Part shown: positions 15,938-24,934 of the stretch, piece by piece
Layout of the letters: each line of letters opens with the position of its first letter
Position numbering within the stretch: position 1 is the first letter of the stretch
Origin: JBOGCH01 sp051656645
GTDB lineage: Bacteria; Bacteroidota; Bacteroidia; Bacteroidales; Marinifilaceae
DNA length: 33,514 nt
Direction of reading: 5' to 3'
NCBI GenBank assembly: GCA_051656645.1
Contig: JBOGCH010000038.1
Span: 1-33,514 of the forward strand
Position numbers and translations under genes: made by a program
The notes under the pieces: generated by a model
The model's database searches: none
Told to the model about the DNA's origin: nothing
The model's input: the letters and a program-made list of their open reading frames with translations, nothing else

Positions 15938-17986
15938 TTAGTCTCTCCATGTGTCATGAACACAACGAATAGATTTATCTAGATTTGGAGCTGTTACACC
16001 CGTTCCGTTGCCCATGATGGGCAATGGATCGTTAGCAAAGGAATACTCGGCGATTTTAATACCATGAAAATTCCATGCTGTTCCCCATGAAGACAATGAA
16101 CTGGCAGCAACGAAAATGCCTTTTATTGCACTATATGGATCATTTTGTAGCTCGGCCAACAAGGCAAGCTCTGCATATGTAGGCAAACGCCAACTTCCCG
16201 CGGGATATTGTGCCTCACGATAGCGAGCACAACGTTCTTTTGCCTTAGCATAATCAAACCCTCTCGCCGTACTTATTCCTCTACGAGAGGCCACAACAAA
16301 CGATGGTGAGATTGTTGTCTTAGCAATATCTGTATCGTCGGTCATATAATATCCTGGAGTATCCCCAAAATAGGGATGAACACCATGATAAACAGTAGGA
16401 TCACCTACACGTAATCGTCCTGTGTATTTTTCACTCAACGACTTTACATTAACTTGAAAAAAGTTAAAGTTATCCCCACTAATACCTCCTGGATTATTAC
16501 TTCCATATCGATCGTTCGTATTAACGTTCCCGGTTCTTGTTGAATAAGCTCCTGCCTTTGGATAATTATCACTATTCGATGTTCCTCCATTTGAGTAGGA
16601 GGCTGTTATGTAAATAGGTGGGAAAATTTGATGTGTTACCTGTCGGCTTAATCCAGCCTTATTGGTTACCGTAAATGAAATTTCTAATGGCACATAATTC
16701 TTCGGTACTACCGCACCCATAGAGATATACGCTTTTCCAAATTTGTCTAAACCTAGATCAATTAACTTGGGATATTCTCTGTTCCCTTCACTGTAGGTTA
16801 TTATTTTATCCGTACCATCAGAGAAATACTGCTTACATTTAGAGGTTATATTACTTATTGTAATACTACTTGACGATTTATACTCCCACGTATAAGAAGC
16901 TAAATTATGAGCAATACTGTTGGGATGGTAAACATAAAGATAGTCATACTCGAGAATGTTAGTTACTAGTTCGTTTGTTGTCCAATCGATTAAATTAAAA
17001 TTGGCATTTAAATTCAGTGCTTCATCAGGACTTAAACCTCCAAGTTGAGTTACATTAACATCAAAAAGATAGATGTGATTACGCAATACTTTATTCTTAG
17101 ACAAAGGTTCTGCATTGATATAACTAAAAGGTATTCTATAATAATATGGACGGGAGTTACCCGTAGTATTATTGGTCCACATTACCTCAACGGTTACATA
17201 ACTTTCTCTTGAGATATCTGCTATCCAATCATTACTATAAGTATATATTGGCTTGTTTGGATCCATGGAATAGCTCTTATTGGCATCTCCATTCTCAAGT
17301 AGCTCTCTTTCTGTATTAAACAAATCTGTTTGGGTAGCAAGATATTGATATCTATTGCCCAACATTGTTTTATTTACACCATTTGTGAAGCGAACTTTAG
17401 CATTGCCAGGGGTATACCCCACTACATCTGCATCAGTAATATTCACAACAATTTTAGCAGCTGCCCGCTTTAATAATATTACTCCAAACGTATTATTTTT
17501 CTCTGTTATCGAGACATTTGCGATATCGCTATCCATAAGAAAGTACTCTCCATCGACACTAACATCAAACGTTGAAGTTTGAGTTAGCTGTTGTAATTCA
17601 GCAATCGTTTTCCCACGCATTTGCGTATCGGAAAGTTTACTATTGGCAACAATGTACAACTTCTTAGCAAGCCTTATCATTGTCTCAAAAGTCTCTTCTG
17701 GGACTGTAATCGTTATTTGATTATCATTGATAGTTATTTGATTATTTGTTGGTTGAAATATGCATTCTATTTCCTTATCATCATAAAAAAATACACTAAC
17801 ACTATTAATTGTCTTCTCATTGTCGGCAGGCAAGTCTAATGTTCTTGTTACGTTATTACTTGTGTTACCTGATAATGTAAAAGTTATTATTCGTTCAGCA
17901 TTTTCATTTATGTCATAACTGTTGTCTTTATTGGCACAACCCATAAAGACACTATATAGTACATATATAATCAACCATTTCTTCAT
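15938..17986 (-). CDS. Type V pilus accessory lipoprotein with Lcl/FISUMP-like C-terminus
   Basis: The 682-residue protein starts with a lipoprotein signal (MKKWLIIYVLYSVFMGC, Cys17), followed by a fimbrillin-like N-terminal domain (ITFTLSG, then VSVFFYDDKEIE). Arg48 (NVTRTL) sits just after the first predicted strand, as in pilins trimmed by an arginine-specific protease. The last 110 residues (AKERCARYREAQYPAGS, then WRLPTYAELALLAELQN, ending SIRCVHD) match the Cys-containing end domain often described as Lcl-like or FISUMP in Bacteroidota surface proteins. It is the sixth gene of the pilus operon and probably a minor, externally exposed subunit. Confidence 0.68.
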   Translation of the reverse strand: MKKWLIIYVLYSVFMGCANKDNSYDINENAERIITFTLSGNTSNNVTRTLDLPADNEKTINSVSVFFYDDKEIECIFQPTNNQITINDNQITITVPEETFETMIRLAKKLYIVANSKLSDTQMRGKTIAELQQLTQTSTFDVSVDGEYFLMDSDIANVSITEKNNTFGVILLKRAAAKIVVNITDADVVGYTPGNAKVRFTNGVNKTMLGNRYQYLATQTDLFNTERELLENGDANKSYSMDPNKPIYTYSNDWIADISRESYVTVEVMWTNNTTGNSRPYYYRIPFSYINAEPLSKNKVLRNHIYLFDVNVTQLGGLSPDEALNLNANFNLIDWTTNELVTNILEYDYLYVYHPNSIAHNLASYTWEYKSSSSITISNITSKCKQYFSDGTDKIITYSEGNREYPKLIDLGLDKFGKAYISMGAVVPKNYVPLEISFTVTNKAGLSRQVTHQIFPPIYITASYSNGGTSNSDNYPKAGAYSTRTGNVNTNDRYGSNNPGGISGDNFNFFQVNVKSLSEKYTGRLRVGDPTVYHGVHPYFGDTPGYYMTDDTDIAKTTISPSFVVASRRGISTARGFDYAKAKERCARYREAQYPAGSWRLPTYAELALLAELQNDPYSAIKGIFVAASSLSSWGTAWNFHGIKIAEYSFANDPLPIMGNGTGVTAPNLDKSIRCVHDTWRD

Positions 17987-17999
17987 TTTATTCTAAATC

Positions 18000-19364
18000 T
18001 TAATTTGCCAATTGTCTAATTACATATCTATTTCCTGCACCAAGCTTTCCGTCACCATTTATATCAAGTTCTAGAAAACTAACACCATTATCAATGGTTA
18101 TATATAATTCTGTTGTAATATTATTTCCTGACACTTGTCTTTTGGGTTTTACTTTTATAATATTGGAAATCCCACTTTTAGCTATTCCCTCTCTAACACC
18201 ATTCCCAGATAAATCAAACTCAAAGTCGACATTATTGGTGAGATGTGCAGTCCATGAGGCTTGCACATCTTTTCCTTCTATCTCGGATAGGATAAAATCA
18301 AAATCAGTAGTTGTATTGTTGCGTACTAATACTGTCTTATTATCTGAGTCAAGTTGTGTCCCGGAGGTCCAAATTCCAGAACTGATATACCCGTCCTCAC
18401 CGATATTGACAGAACTTTCGCCGGCTTTATACCAATTAGCCACTTCATAAAGAATCTCAATAGAAACTCCAGGGGCACCCTTATCAATAAGCAAATTAAT
18501 TTTATAATGTGTATTACGCATCAGAGTATTCTCACCAACTGGAAGTATCGGCACTTCGTACTGAATAGGCCTTCCATTATATTTTGCATCAATAATAAAT
18601 GTTAGCGCTTTGGTCTCATTGGTACGCTCTGTGGCTCTGTTCAGCTCAGGAATAATTAAACTTTCAATTAATGTAGATGAAGTTTCATTGGCATCTGCAA
18701 CTACTATGGGAGTTGACATGGTTATCAACCTTGGTGTTGTAATTGTTGCATCGTACTGCTTGCTAACAAGATAAGAATCTGTTGTTATATTTCGAATCTG
18801 GATACTCTCTATTATTATCTCAGATGCGTCTACTTGTGCATCTTTACGAGCTGTTAATGACACTTTGGTTGCTACACGTTCCAGCTCCATTTTTATTGGC
18901 TGAATAGAGGGCATACTACCATCTACGCTTACAGTTTCACTAATAGCATCTACTACTACTTCACGGATTTTTACTAGGACTAAGTCCGTTTCTGTTTCGG
19001 GAGTAACAACTGTCATATTGTCTATATCCGAAATTTTTAGTAGTGTTTTATTAAGAACTATACTCATTGCCTCTGTTTCATTAGCAATTGCATAGATTAT
19101 GTATTTACCGCCAACAAGGGGAATTAAATAATTTCCCTGTTCCACGTCCATATCCTCCGCCATGCTTTTAAAGCATACAGCACCTTTTGTGTCAAATACG
19201 ATGAAACGCAATGACGAAATAGTTACTCCATTTACTTGATCGCCAACAACTGAACCTTTCGTTATTGCCAAGTTTACGGTTTCATTTATATTGCTTAAAT
19301 TATCATCTGTAGTACAAGATAACAAAAGCGAAAAGAATAGTATATAGATTAATGTCTGCTTCAT
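18000..19364 (-). CDS. Type V pilus accessory lipoprotein, fimbrillin-like
   Basis: From the ATG at 19364 the protein has 454 residues with a lipoprotein signal (MKQTLIYILFFSLLLSC, Cys17) followed by TTDD. The N-terminal half is fimbrillin-like (SLRFIVFDTKGAVCFKS, then YIIYAIANE and MELERVATKVSLTAR). The C-terminal half has two short Asp/Gly/Asn motifs, DLSGNGVREG and DINGDGKLGAG, which look like calcium-binding loops. The open frame extends to 19397, but ATG 19364 overlaps the preceding stop by four bases (ATGA) and directly begins the signal peptide, so it is preferred. The overlap indicates translational coupling to the anchor gene. Confidence 0.72.
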   Translation of the reverse strand: MKQTLIYILFFSLLLSCTTDDNLSNINETVNLAITKGSVVGDQVNGVTISSLRFIVFDTKGAVCFKSMAEDMDVEQGNYLIPLVGGKYIIYAIANETEAMSIVLNKTLLKISDIDNMTVVTPETETDLVLVKIREVVVDAISETVSVDGSMPSIQPIKMELERVATKVSLTARKDAQVDASEIIIESIQIRNITTDSYLVSKQYDATITTPRLITMSTPIVVADANETSSTLIESLIIPELNRATERTNETKALTFIIDAKYNGRPIQYEVPILPVGENTLMRNTHYKINLLIDKGAPGVSIEILYEVANWYKAGESSVNIGEDGYISSGIWTSGTQLDSDNKTVLVRNNTTTDFDFILSEIEGKDVQASWTAHLTNNVDFEFDLSGNGVREGIAKSGISNIIKVKPKRQVSGNNITTELYITIDNGVSFLELDINGDGKLGAGNRYVIRQLAN

Positions 19365-20353
19365 TTTGGATCTACTGTTACAGGAATTATCTCCCACCCA
19401 TTAATTGTTATTGTGATGGTAGTATTCATTGTTAAAATAATCTCATAAGTATCATGTCTATCCAGATCCTCTTGATTCGTAAAATCCGGATTCTTCATTA
19501 TTGTTTCTAAGAGGTTAATTTCATATCGACCATCGGGTAAATAAGAACTCTCTATTACCATTCGGCCGTCATAATCATCCTCCATCAATCTCATCACTGT
19601 CATTTCGACAATTAGTGTGTCTTGTACGATATATGCTGGTTGCTGATATTTTACAACTCTGGCTTCATTTCGTATGTTATTATCATATCCATAACAACCA
19701 TTTCTTTGTGTGCAATAAACATTAAAATGATTTGCTACGTCGGCTCTGCTACTTAAACTGGATACTCCCGGTATTTTTAATATAATATCATTTACATCTT
19801 TTATCACGGGAACATTCACTTTAGTTATTCTGTCCACAAATGTCTCAGCCTCACAATAATCGCCATAGTAAAGTTTTGTTGGGCGATTCGTCATTAATAT
19901 CGTATCTTGCTTCTCTCCATCGAAAGCTAAATTAAAGAGAAACTCATCTAACATGGTAACACCCGGTTCCATGCTCTGTGGTGTAAACGTACGTGTTGAT
20001 TCTTCTTTCTTAAAAAGGCCATGACAATAGGTTTCCAAATTCCCACACAATGAAACTAATTTCCATTTTCCCGAAGGTAAAGGCAAGTATAAACTGTGAT
20101 TATTGGATAATTCTGCGGGATCCTCAAATGAAAAAGTAGAATAAAGCATATCCGCTTCATCGAATACATACACCGTAACTTTATCTATTTCTTGTTCAAA
20201 TAGATTCGTATATTCTTTATTGAGAGTGTAGTAGTAGCTTAGATGTAATCCGGAAATACAATCCTTTAAGTCTTCTTTTGTACATCCGCCTAAAAAAGCA
20301 AATACACAGAATAAAAGAAATATGCTATATTTTATCTTTGTCCCTGTCATCAC
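19361..20353 (-). CDS. Mfa2/FimB-family pilus anchor lipoprotein
   Basis: The 330-residue protein fits the FimB/Mfa2 family, which caps and anchors type V pili to the outer membrane and limits fibre length. The lipoprotein signal ends at FLGGC (Cys24) followed by TKEDLKDC. The region LHLSYYYTLNKEY, then IDKVTVYVFDEADMLYSTFS, then LPLPSGKWKLVSLCGN is the family's characteristic N-terminal pattern. A second fimbrillin-like domain follows and ends with ITITINGWEIIPVTVDPK. It comes directly after the major fimbrillin, the usual order, separated by 80 bases that contain a hairpin. Confidence 0.82.
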   Translation of the reverse strand: MMTGTKIKYSIFLLFCVFAFLGGCTKEDLKDCISGLHLSYYYTLNKEYTNLFEQEIDKVTVYVFDEADMLYSTFSFEDPAELSNNHSLYLPLPSGKWKLVSLCGNLETYCHGLFKKEESTRTFTPQSMEPGVTMLDEFLFNLAFDGEKQDTILMTNRPTKLYYGDYCEAETFVDRITKVNVPVIKDVNDIILKIPGVSSLSSRADVANHFNVYCTQRNGCYGYDNNIRNEARVVKYQQPAYIVQDTLIVEMTVMRLMEDDYDGRMVIESSYLPDGRYEINLLETIMKNPDFTNQEDLDRHDTYEIILTMNTTITITINGWEIIPVTVDPK

Positions 20354-20375
20354 GACCAGTAATTTAGTTATAGAT

Positions 20376-20405
20376 GAGGAGCAGCGATTAAGCTCCCTAC
20401 TCCTC
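20376..20405 (-). other. Hairpin between fimbrillin and anchor genes
   Basis: Two alternative stems are possible: GGAGC with GCTCC (20378-20396), or an outer GAGGAG with CTCCTC (20376-20405). There is no T run, so this is not a plain terminator. It could act as an attenuator or as a transcript-processing and stability element that makes the major pilin more abundant than the anchor. Confidence 0.4.
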
Positions 20406-20433
20406 TTAATTTATGTACAGTTAGTAGTCCTAA

Positions 20434-21594
20434 TTATTTAGGTTGAACATCAACGTTCACCACAGACCATGGTGTAACTTCAACTGTTACTGTAACTTTC
20501 ATTGCTTTCTCATAAGGATTCTCTGTTGGTATGCTACCACCTAGAGTAATTGATGTTATTTTGTAAACATTACCTGCCTCAAGTGCAATAGGAGTTGTTG
20601 TATTTGCTGTATAATACTCATCGATATACCAATAGTTGATAGTCTCAATTAGGTTTTGATTCTCAAATTGTAGATTTGTTGCACCAAGAATAACGTGAGG
20701 TGTTGATTTCACTGCTGCTGGAAATACATGATAAGCAACTCCGACATGTTGAGAAGCTTCAGTTAATTTATAATCTACATTCCTATCATCCTTCGCAAAC
20801 TCATAGCCGCCATAAACACCATCACCTGCAGGATTCCATCCCGTCCCAGTTGCTCCAAAGAAGTCTTGAGGCGTTAACCCCATTTTCTGTGTTTTATAGA
20901 AATTGTTTAAGCTGAATCCTTTAAAAGTAAACGACTCTAGTTTGTTTGTTAACTCACTGTTCGCTTTCTCTATAAGAACAACTGCATTATTAGCAATTTC
21001 AATACGCGCAACAGCAGGTTTTAAAGTAATTGATGCCTTATACTTTGCTATAGTTAAATTTCCATCAACTTCAGTTCCGTCAAGCGTCAATGCATTTAAT
21101 TTATCGTTACCTTTTGTATCCAAAAGAGTTATTCCTTTTACAGCACCCTGATTAGCCTGTGTTGCATCGCTAGAACTTGCCATTTTATTTTGATTGGCAA
21201 TCCCAAAACTCATTGCTTTAAATGCTGTTATTGTAGCAGGAGCCGATGGATATTCACTGTTTTCTGCTTTTAGTTCAGCCGGGATGTTACCAATCATAGT
21301 TACATGAGTTGCAGGTGAAGCTAAATCCACTTCAAATCCTTTTGTTGATAGAATGTCTGCTTCCGTTAAGTTATAAGTGTGTACTAAGTTCTCCCCATTG
21401 AAGAAATAAACGACACCATTCTCTAGCGCTGTATATACGCCTGCCCCAACTTCCTGTCCTAGGTTTGAGCGTGTAGCACCGTAATTCAAATTAATAGAAA
21501 CTTTCATTGGTCCTTCCATCTGTGGAAGCTCTTCTTGTTTATTACATGCAAATAACGCAATAACCATTGCGGCTGTGGTAAATAATTTTTTCAT
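20434..21594 (-). CDS. Major fimbrillin of a type V pilus (FimA/Mfa1-type)
   Basis: The 386-residue protein is a lipoprotein precursor (MKKLFTTAAMVIALFAC, Cys17) with a first strand MKVSINLNYG and then ATR-SNLG. Arg42 is placed where arginine-specific proteases trim type V pilins to open the groove for donor-strand assembly. The N-terminal domain has GVVYFFNGENLVHTYNLT and HVTMIGNIPAEL, and the C-terminal donor-strand-like end is VEVTPWSVVNVDVQPK. Length and layout match FimA/Mfa1-type stalk subunits. It sits third in the operon, after the DUF3868 protein and before the anchor, with 8 bases to the upstream gene. Confidence 0.78.
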   Translation of the reverse strand: MKKLFTTAAMVIALFACNKQEELPQMEGPMKVSINLNYGATRSNLGQEVGAGVYTALENGVVYFFNGENLVHTYNLTEADILSTKGFEVDLASPATHVTMIGNIPAELKAENSEYPSAPATITAFKAMSFGIANQNKMASSSDATQANQGAVKGITLLDTKGNDKLNALTLDGTEVDGNLTIAKYKASITLKPAVARIEIANNAVVLIEKANSELTNKLESFTFKGFSLNNFYKTQKMGLTPQDFFGATGTGWNPAGDGVYGGYEFAKDDRNVDYKLTEASQHVGVAYHVFPAAVKSTPHVILGATNLQFENQNLIETINYWYIDEYYTANTTTPIALEAGNVYKITSITLGGSIPTENPYEKAMKVTVTVEVTPWSVVNVDVQPK

Positions 21595-21602
21595 TTTTTG
21601 AA

Positions 21603-23045
21603 TTAAAAATTAAATGTTTTTTCTTGTTTATCTATCTCTATTTTGCTTTCTAATTTCTTTTTCAACTCATTAAGATTATGGGTTGCTGCAGGTAAGCTAG
21701 CATCGGATGCAATCTGAAAAAATCGCTCTGCTTCGCTCCATTGCTCTTTATGCATTGCAAGAACTCCCATCAAGTTATAGTATTCGGGCTGATTATTATC
21801 CGTAACACGTTCTGCATAATAAATTGCTTTATCAACTTCTCCTTTAGCTAAGGCCACTTGCGCTGCATTTATATTTGCCGTAGGATCCTCTGGAAATAAA
21901 TCTGCTCCTATCAAAAATGGTTCATAATAGCTATCTGTACCTTCAGCATAACTTGATGAAATAGTATACAACTCCGACAAATCAAGATTCTTAGTGTTAC
22001 GTTGATACACCTCCTTGCTTTGTTCTAAACTAAATGGCATTACCGTATAGTTAACCTTATAATACACTTTGCGCAAAAGTGGATAAATATCCCGCATCAA
22101 GTAGCCGTAGACTGGCATTCTAGACAATTTTGCATCTTTTGCATCCGCCGAAATCTCTGAGTCAATTATAGCTAGAATCGCTTCGCGTTCTGACAGCTGG
22201 GACTGGGCAATTATTTCTCTAAATTTCTTCCAATCCTCAGGATATATATTTGTTAAGATTTTCTCATTCTCTAGCTTATAGTTCGAATTTAAATAAGCCT
22301 TAATCACCTTTACTCTTCGGTTTGCTAACTGTGTATTAAAATCCCAAGATGCCTCAGGCGAACATGTCCCTAATAAATCAATATTCGTAATCTTGACTCC
22401 CTTATTGTCTGACACTAAATCTATACTCTCTTTTATTTTGGCCAATTCACGTTCGTTATTTGTGTATTTTGGCAGAAGTACTGATTGTCCTTGTTTAAAC
22501 TGAACATATGAACTGTCTCTCTCAAATCTATACTTTACTTTTTCTGCCTCTGGCTTTATATATGAATACTGTAGCTTTGCGTTGTAAGGAGTGAAGTTAA
22601 GGAAGAATGCCTCGCCCAATGTTTCGTCTGTCAACTCTGTTTCGCAGCATCCACACGCCAACTGACTTAATCGCAAACTAGCACCATCCATCCAATCCTG
22701 ATATGGCACCTTAGCTATATAGTTTACTGTCGCTCCATTTTTAGCTCCATACACATTTTTTTCGTTAATCCCCTCTCTCCTATCTAAAATCCGAGAACGT
22801 CTAGTTTCTACAACTATTGGCGCAAACTCCTGTTCCATCTCTCCTTTATATAAAACAGGTGTCAATATAAGTTTATAGTTACGACGAACACATTTTTCGC
22901 CTATTTCGACGTTCAAATAAACTTCAATTTCTTGATGTATCCTTTTTATATAACGATCTCTTACATGAAATCCTGTATTATCGGCACTTACCATTATTAA
23001 TGTATAAAAAGACATTAGCGTAAGTAGAACTATTTTTTTCATCAT
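21603..23045 (-). CDS. DUF3868-type pilus assembly protein with OmpA-like and TPR domains
   Basis: The 480-residue protein begins with a signal peptide (MKKIVLLTLMSFYTLIMVSA). Residues of about 20-150 resemble the DUF3868 domain found in type V pilus loci (CVRRNYKLILTPVLYKGEME). A central OmpA-like domain follows (about 185-310; LLGTCSPEASWDFNTQLANR matches the peptidoglycan-binding helix region). The end (about 385-465) is TPR-like (AEDP-type NAAQVALAKGEVDKAIYYAE, then YYNLMGVLAMHKEQWSEAE). Taken together this suggests a periplasmic protein that links the cell wall to the pilus assembly site. It is 8 bases from each neighbour, which ties it to the pilus operon. Confidence 0.75.
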   Translation of the reverse strand: MMKKIVLLTLMSFYTLIMVSADNTGFHVRDRYIKRIHQEIEVYLNVEIGEKCVRRNYKLILTPVLYKGEMEQEFAPIVVETRRSRILDRREGINEKNVYGAKNGATVNYIAKVPYQDWMDGASLRLSQLACGCCETELTDETLGEAFFLNFTPYNAKLQYSYIKPEAEKVKYRFERDSSYVQFKQGQSVLLPKYTNNERELAKIKESIDLVSDNKGVKITNIDLLGTCSPEASWDFNTQLANRRVKVIKAYLNSNYKLENEKILTNIYPEDWKKFREIIAQSQLSEREAILAIIDSEISADAKDAKLSRMPVYGYLMRDIYPLLRKVYYKVNYTVMPFSLEQSKEVYQRNTKNLDLSELYTISSSYAEGTDSYYEPFLIGADLFPEDPTANINAAQVALAKGEVDKAIYYAERVTDNNQPEYYNLMGVLAMHKEQWSEAERFFQIASDASLPAATHNLNELKKKLESKIEIDKQEKTFNF

Positions 23046-23053
23046 AGCTTATA

Positions 23054-23638
23054 TTAAAACAGATAAATTAATGAAACAGTGGCCTTCGTTGGACCAAAGT
23101 AATTTTTTGACTCCTTCTCTATCTTATCACCACATTTTATACAGTTATATTTACTATAATTTAAACGTGCATATCCTGCGCCTATACTAGCCTCTAGATT
23201 AAAGTGATTAGATAAGAGCCACTGATATCCATAGGAAACTCCGGCTCCAACAGCCCAACCCTCGTATCTATATTCCTTAGATTCCTTGCCAAATAACAAC
23301 GGAAGTTTATGTTTTGAAATATTATACTGACTGCCTAAACCATGTATACCAAAAAAACTACCATTGAACTTTTGACATAACCAATATCTATATTCAACCT
23401 GACCTAACCAGTGAACAAGCTTTTTATTATCGCGTCTATCACCATTAAGATTCCACGGATTATAGCCAACTCCAACATCAATTGTCGAACGTCTGCCTAT
23501 ACCTATTTCAGCTCCAATATTAGGAGTTGAGGTGTATATCCCGTATAATAAATTTGTTTTTATCGCAACTTCTTGCCCTAAAGAAAAAGCAGAGATAACA
23601 ACAAGTATTAGCAATGATGTAATCCTTTTTAGTATCAT
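23054..23638 (-). CDS. DUF3575-family outer-membrane beta-barrel protein
   Basis: The 194-residue protein has a signal peptide ending near SAFSLGQ. It continues with EVAIKTNLLYGIYTSTPNIG, which is the typical DUF3575 start, and then alternating hydrophobic strands (STIDVGVGYNPW, VEYRYWLC, HFNLEASIGAGYARL) up to the terminal aromatic LIYLF expected of an outer-membrane barrel. DUF3575 proteins are regularly encoded first in Bacteroidota pilus loci; their exact task is not settled, but an assembly or anchoring partner in the outer membrane is likely. It is the first gene of the operon, 8 bases before the DUF3868 gene. Confidence 0.78.
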   Translation of the reverse strand: MILKRITSLLILVVISAFSLGQEVAIKTNLLYGIYTSTPNIGAEIGIGRRSTIDVGVGYNPWNLNGDRRDNKKLVHWLGQVEYRYWLCQKFNGSFFGIHGLGSQYNISKHKLPLLFGKESKEYRYEGWAVGAGVSYGYQWLLSNHFNLEASIGAGYARLNYSKYNCIKCGDKIEKESKNYFGPTKATVSLIYLF

Positions 23639-24584
23639 TCTAGTAATGTTTTTTATTTTACAATAAGCAACAACATCTTAAACAAGTATTTTTACCATAC
23701 TTATCCTAATTACTTATTTACATTTTTTAATAATTAAATCTACCGAGTGTACCTAACACACATTCTTCTTTCATTAATCAGAATTGGTACCACCAAGTAA
23801 CTTAAGTTCTCCCACGCAACCTTTTATAATCATATGCGAACTTTTTGTCAATTCAATTAAATAATTGTTTTTCATCCACAATTATGATTAATATCTCGAT
23901 TACAAAGTTAGAAAACATTTCAATTAGATTTTTATATAAAAAAGGTGTTACAACACGGCCTATAGCCTATGAATAATCTATCATTTACTTTTAGCGACAT
24001 ACAAGCTATTATTATCACAACGTGTCTCATATTATAAAAATAGACTCTCACAACTTTATATATACCTGTTTTTATGAATGTTAGACTGAACACATTTTGA
24101 CATCCTCTACAATACTCATTTTTCACAGCACAAATAACACGACAATGTAATTGATACTTTTCTATTAATAATTCATGTTCATTTTCTCAAAAAATTTGTA
24201 TCAAATCCACAATTATCACCTTTCATGTACTACAAATAAATAAAAAGCTACTGCAACACATCCTTTTGTATACTATTTCCATACAATTGTATACCTAATT
24301 ATATGCTTAAAATGTCATTTACAATCTATTTTATTCGTAATCACCCGCCTACAAGAGCAATATTCCTTAAACTAACTACATATAACCTAAACAATGCCCT
24401 TATCTATTATACAACACCATTTAAACGCATTCACCCACTTATCTTATGCACATCCATCCACAACTATTAGCAATACACTTCAAAACTTCTCCCGGATTAT
24501 CCTCCAATACAATAAGCTTAATTCCAAAACGAAGAACCTTTCTTTGCGCACACAACTTTAACCATAGGAACACTATAAATATTA
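23639..24584. other. 946-base AT-rich gap upstream of the pilus operon
   Basis: I see no convincing gene in this stretch; short open frames of about 64 codons have no protein-like content. It contains the possible pilus promoter near 23903 and, at 24274-24303, two TTGTATAC copies 21 bases apart. I looked for inverted repeats that would flank an invertible promoter and found none. Confidence 0.6.
23903..23910 (-). promoter_or_regulatory. Possible -7 element of the pilus operon promoter
   Basis: The minus strand reads TAACTTTG, a match to TAnnTTTG, 265 bases before the DUF3575 start. No -33 box is seen at the standard distance. If used, the transcript would have a leader of about 258 bases. 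Confidence 0.35.
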
Positions 24585-24592
24585 TCATACAT

Positions 24593-24650
24593 AAAAAAAT
24601 CACAGCAGTATGGAGTGGCAACAAACCATCCATACTGCTGTGATTTTTTT
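24593..24650 (-). terminator. Terminator hairpin in repeat copy A
   Basis: A perfect 21-base-pair stem (AAAAAAATCACAGCAGTATG plus G on one arm) surrounds a 16-base loop, with T runs at both ends. This orphan copy probably now ends transcription from the secreted-protein gene at 25031. Confidence 0.85.
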
Positions 24651-24701
24651 AGAGATTCAATATATGCTCAGTCATAGGAACAATAACTGAGCTTTAGTCA
24701 T

Positions 24702-24788
24702 CTATAGTGTTTCTAATCGTAAATCAATTTGTCCTTTAACACTAGCGCCTTTCTTTAGCGGAGCTCTATACGGCGCATAATAGGACTG
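24702..24788 (-). pseudogene. Truncated fragment of the GH2 beta-galactosidase gene
   Basis: The minus strand encodes QSYYAPYRAPLKKGASVKGQ, then IDLRLETL and a stop, identical in protein to the end of the GH2 enzyme at 28909. Upstream the same frame reads only about ten unrelated codons before a stop, so this is a 28-codon remnant or copy without a start. The following 242 bases up to 25030 hold no gene. Confidence 0.9.
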
Positions 24789-24934
24789 TATCTCTATCAA
24801 CACCAATAATAAATGGCCTTACGGACTCAAAATGCCTGTTTATGCAAGTTATCGCATGTATATAATTTTAAGCAACATAATATCCGTAATGCTGTAATTG
24901 GCTATTATTGGCATTAATAGAACATCAGAATAGT

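Larger units (their letters stand above)
24585..24788. repeat. Direct repeat, copy A: duplicated 3' end and terminator of the GH2 gene
   Basis: This 204-base stretch matches 28793-28995 with three substitutions and one single-base indel. It includes the terminator hairpin, the stop codon and the last 28 codons of the GH2 gene, and breaks off sharply after TAGGACTG. The flanks on both sides are unrelated to those of copy B. Confidence 0.93.

Noticed and set aside
23932..24126. 64-codon minus-strand open frame upstream of the pilus operon
   Set aside because: It has no family resemblance and an unremarkable AT-driven composition; I could not support it as a gene.
23639..24584. Invertible promoter controlling the pilus operon
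   Set aside because: No pair of inverted repeats of useful length flanks the candidate promoter, and no recombinase gene is in the window.
24439..24643. Overlapping short open frames on both strands near repeat copy A
   Set aside because: Both run into the terminator hairpin and are absent beside copy B; chance frames in AT-rich DNA.
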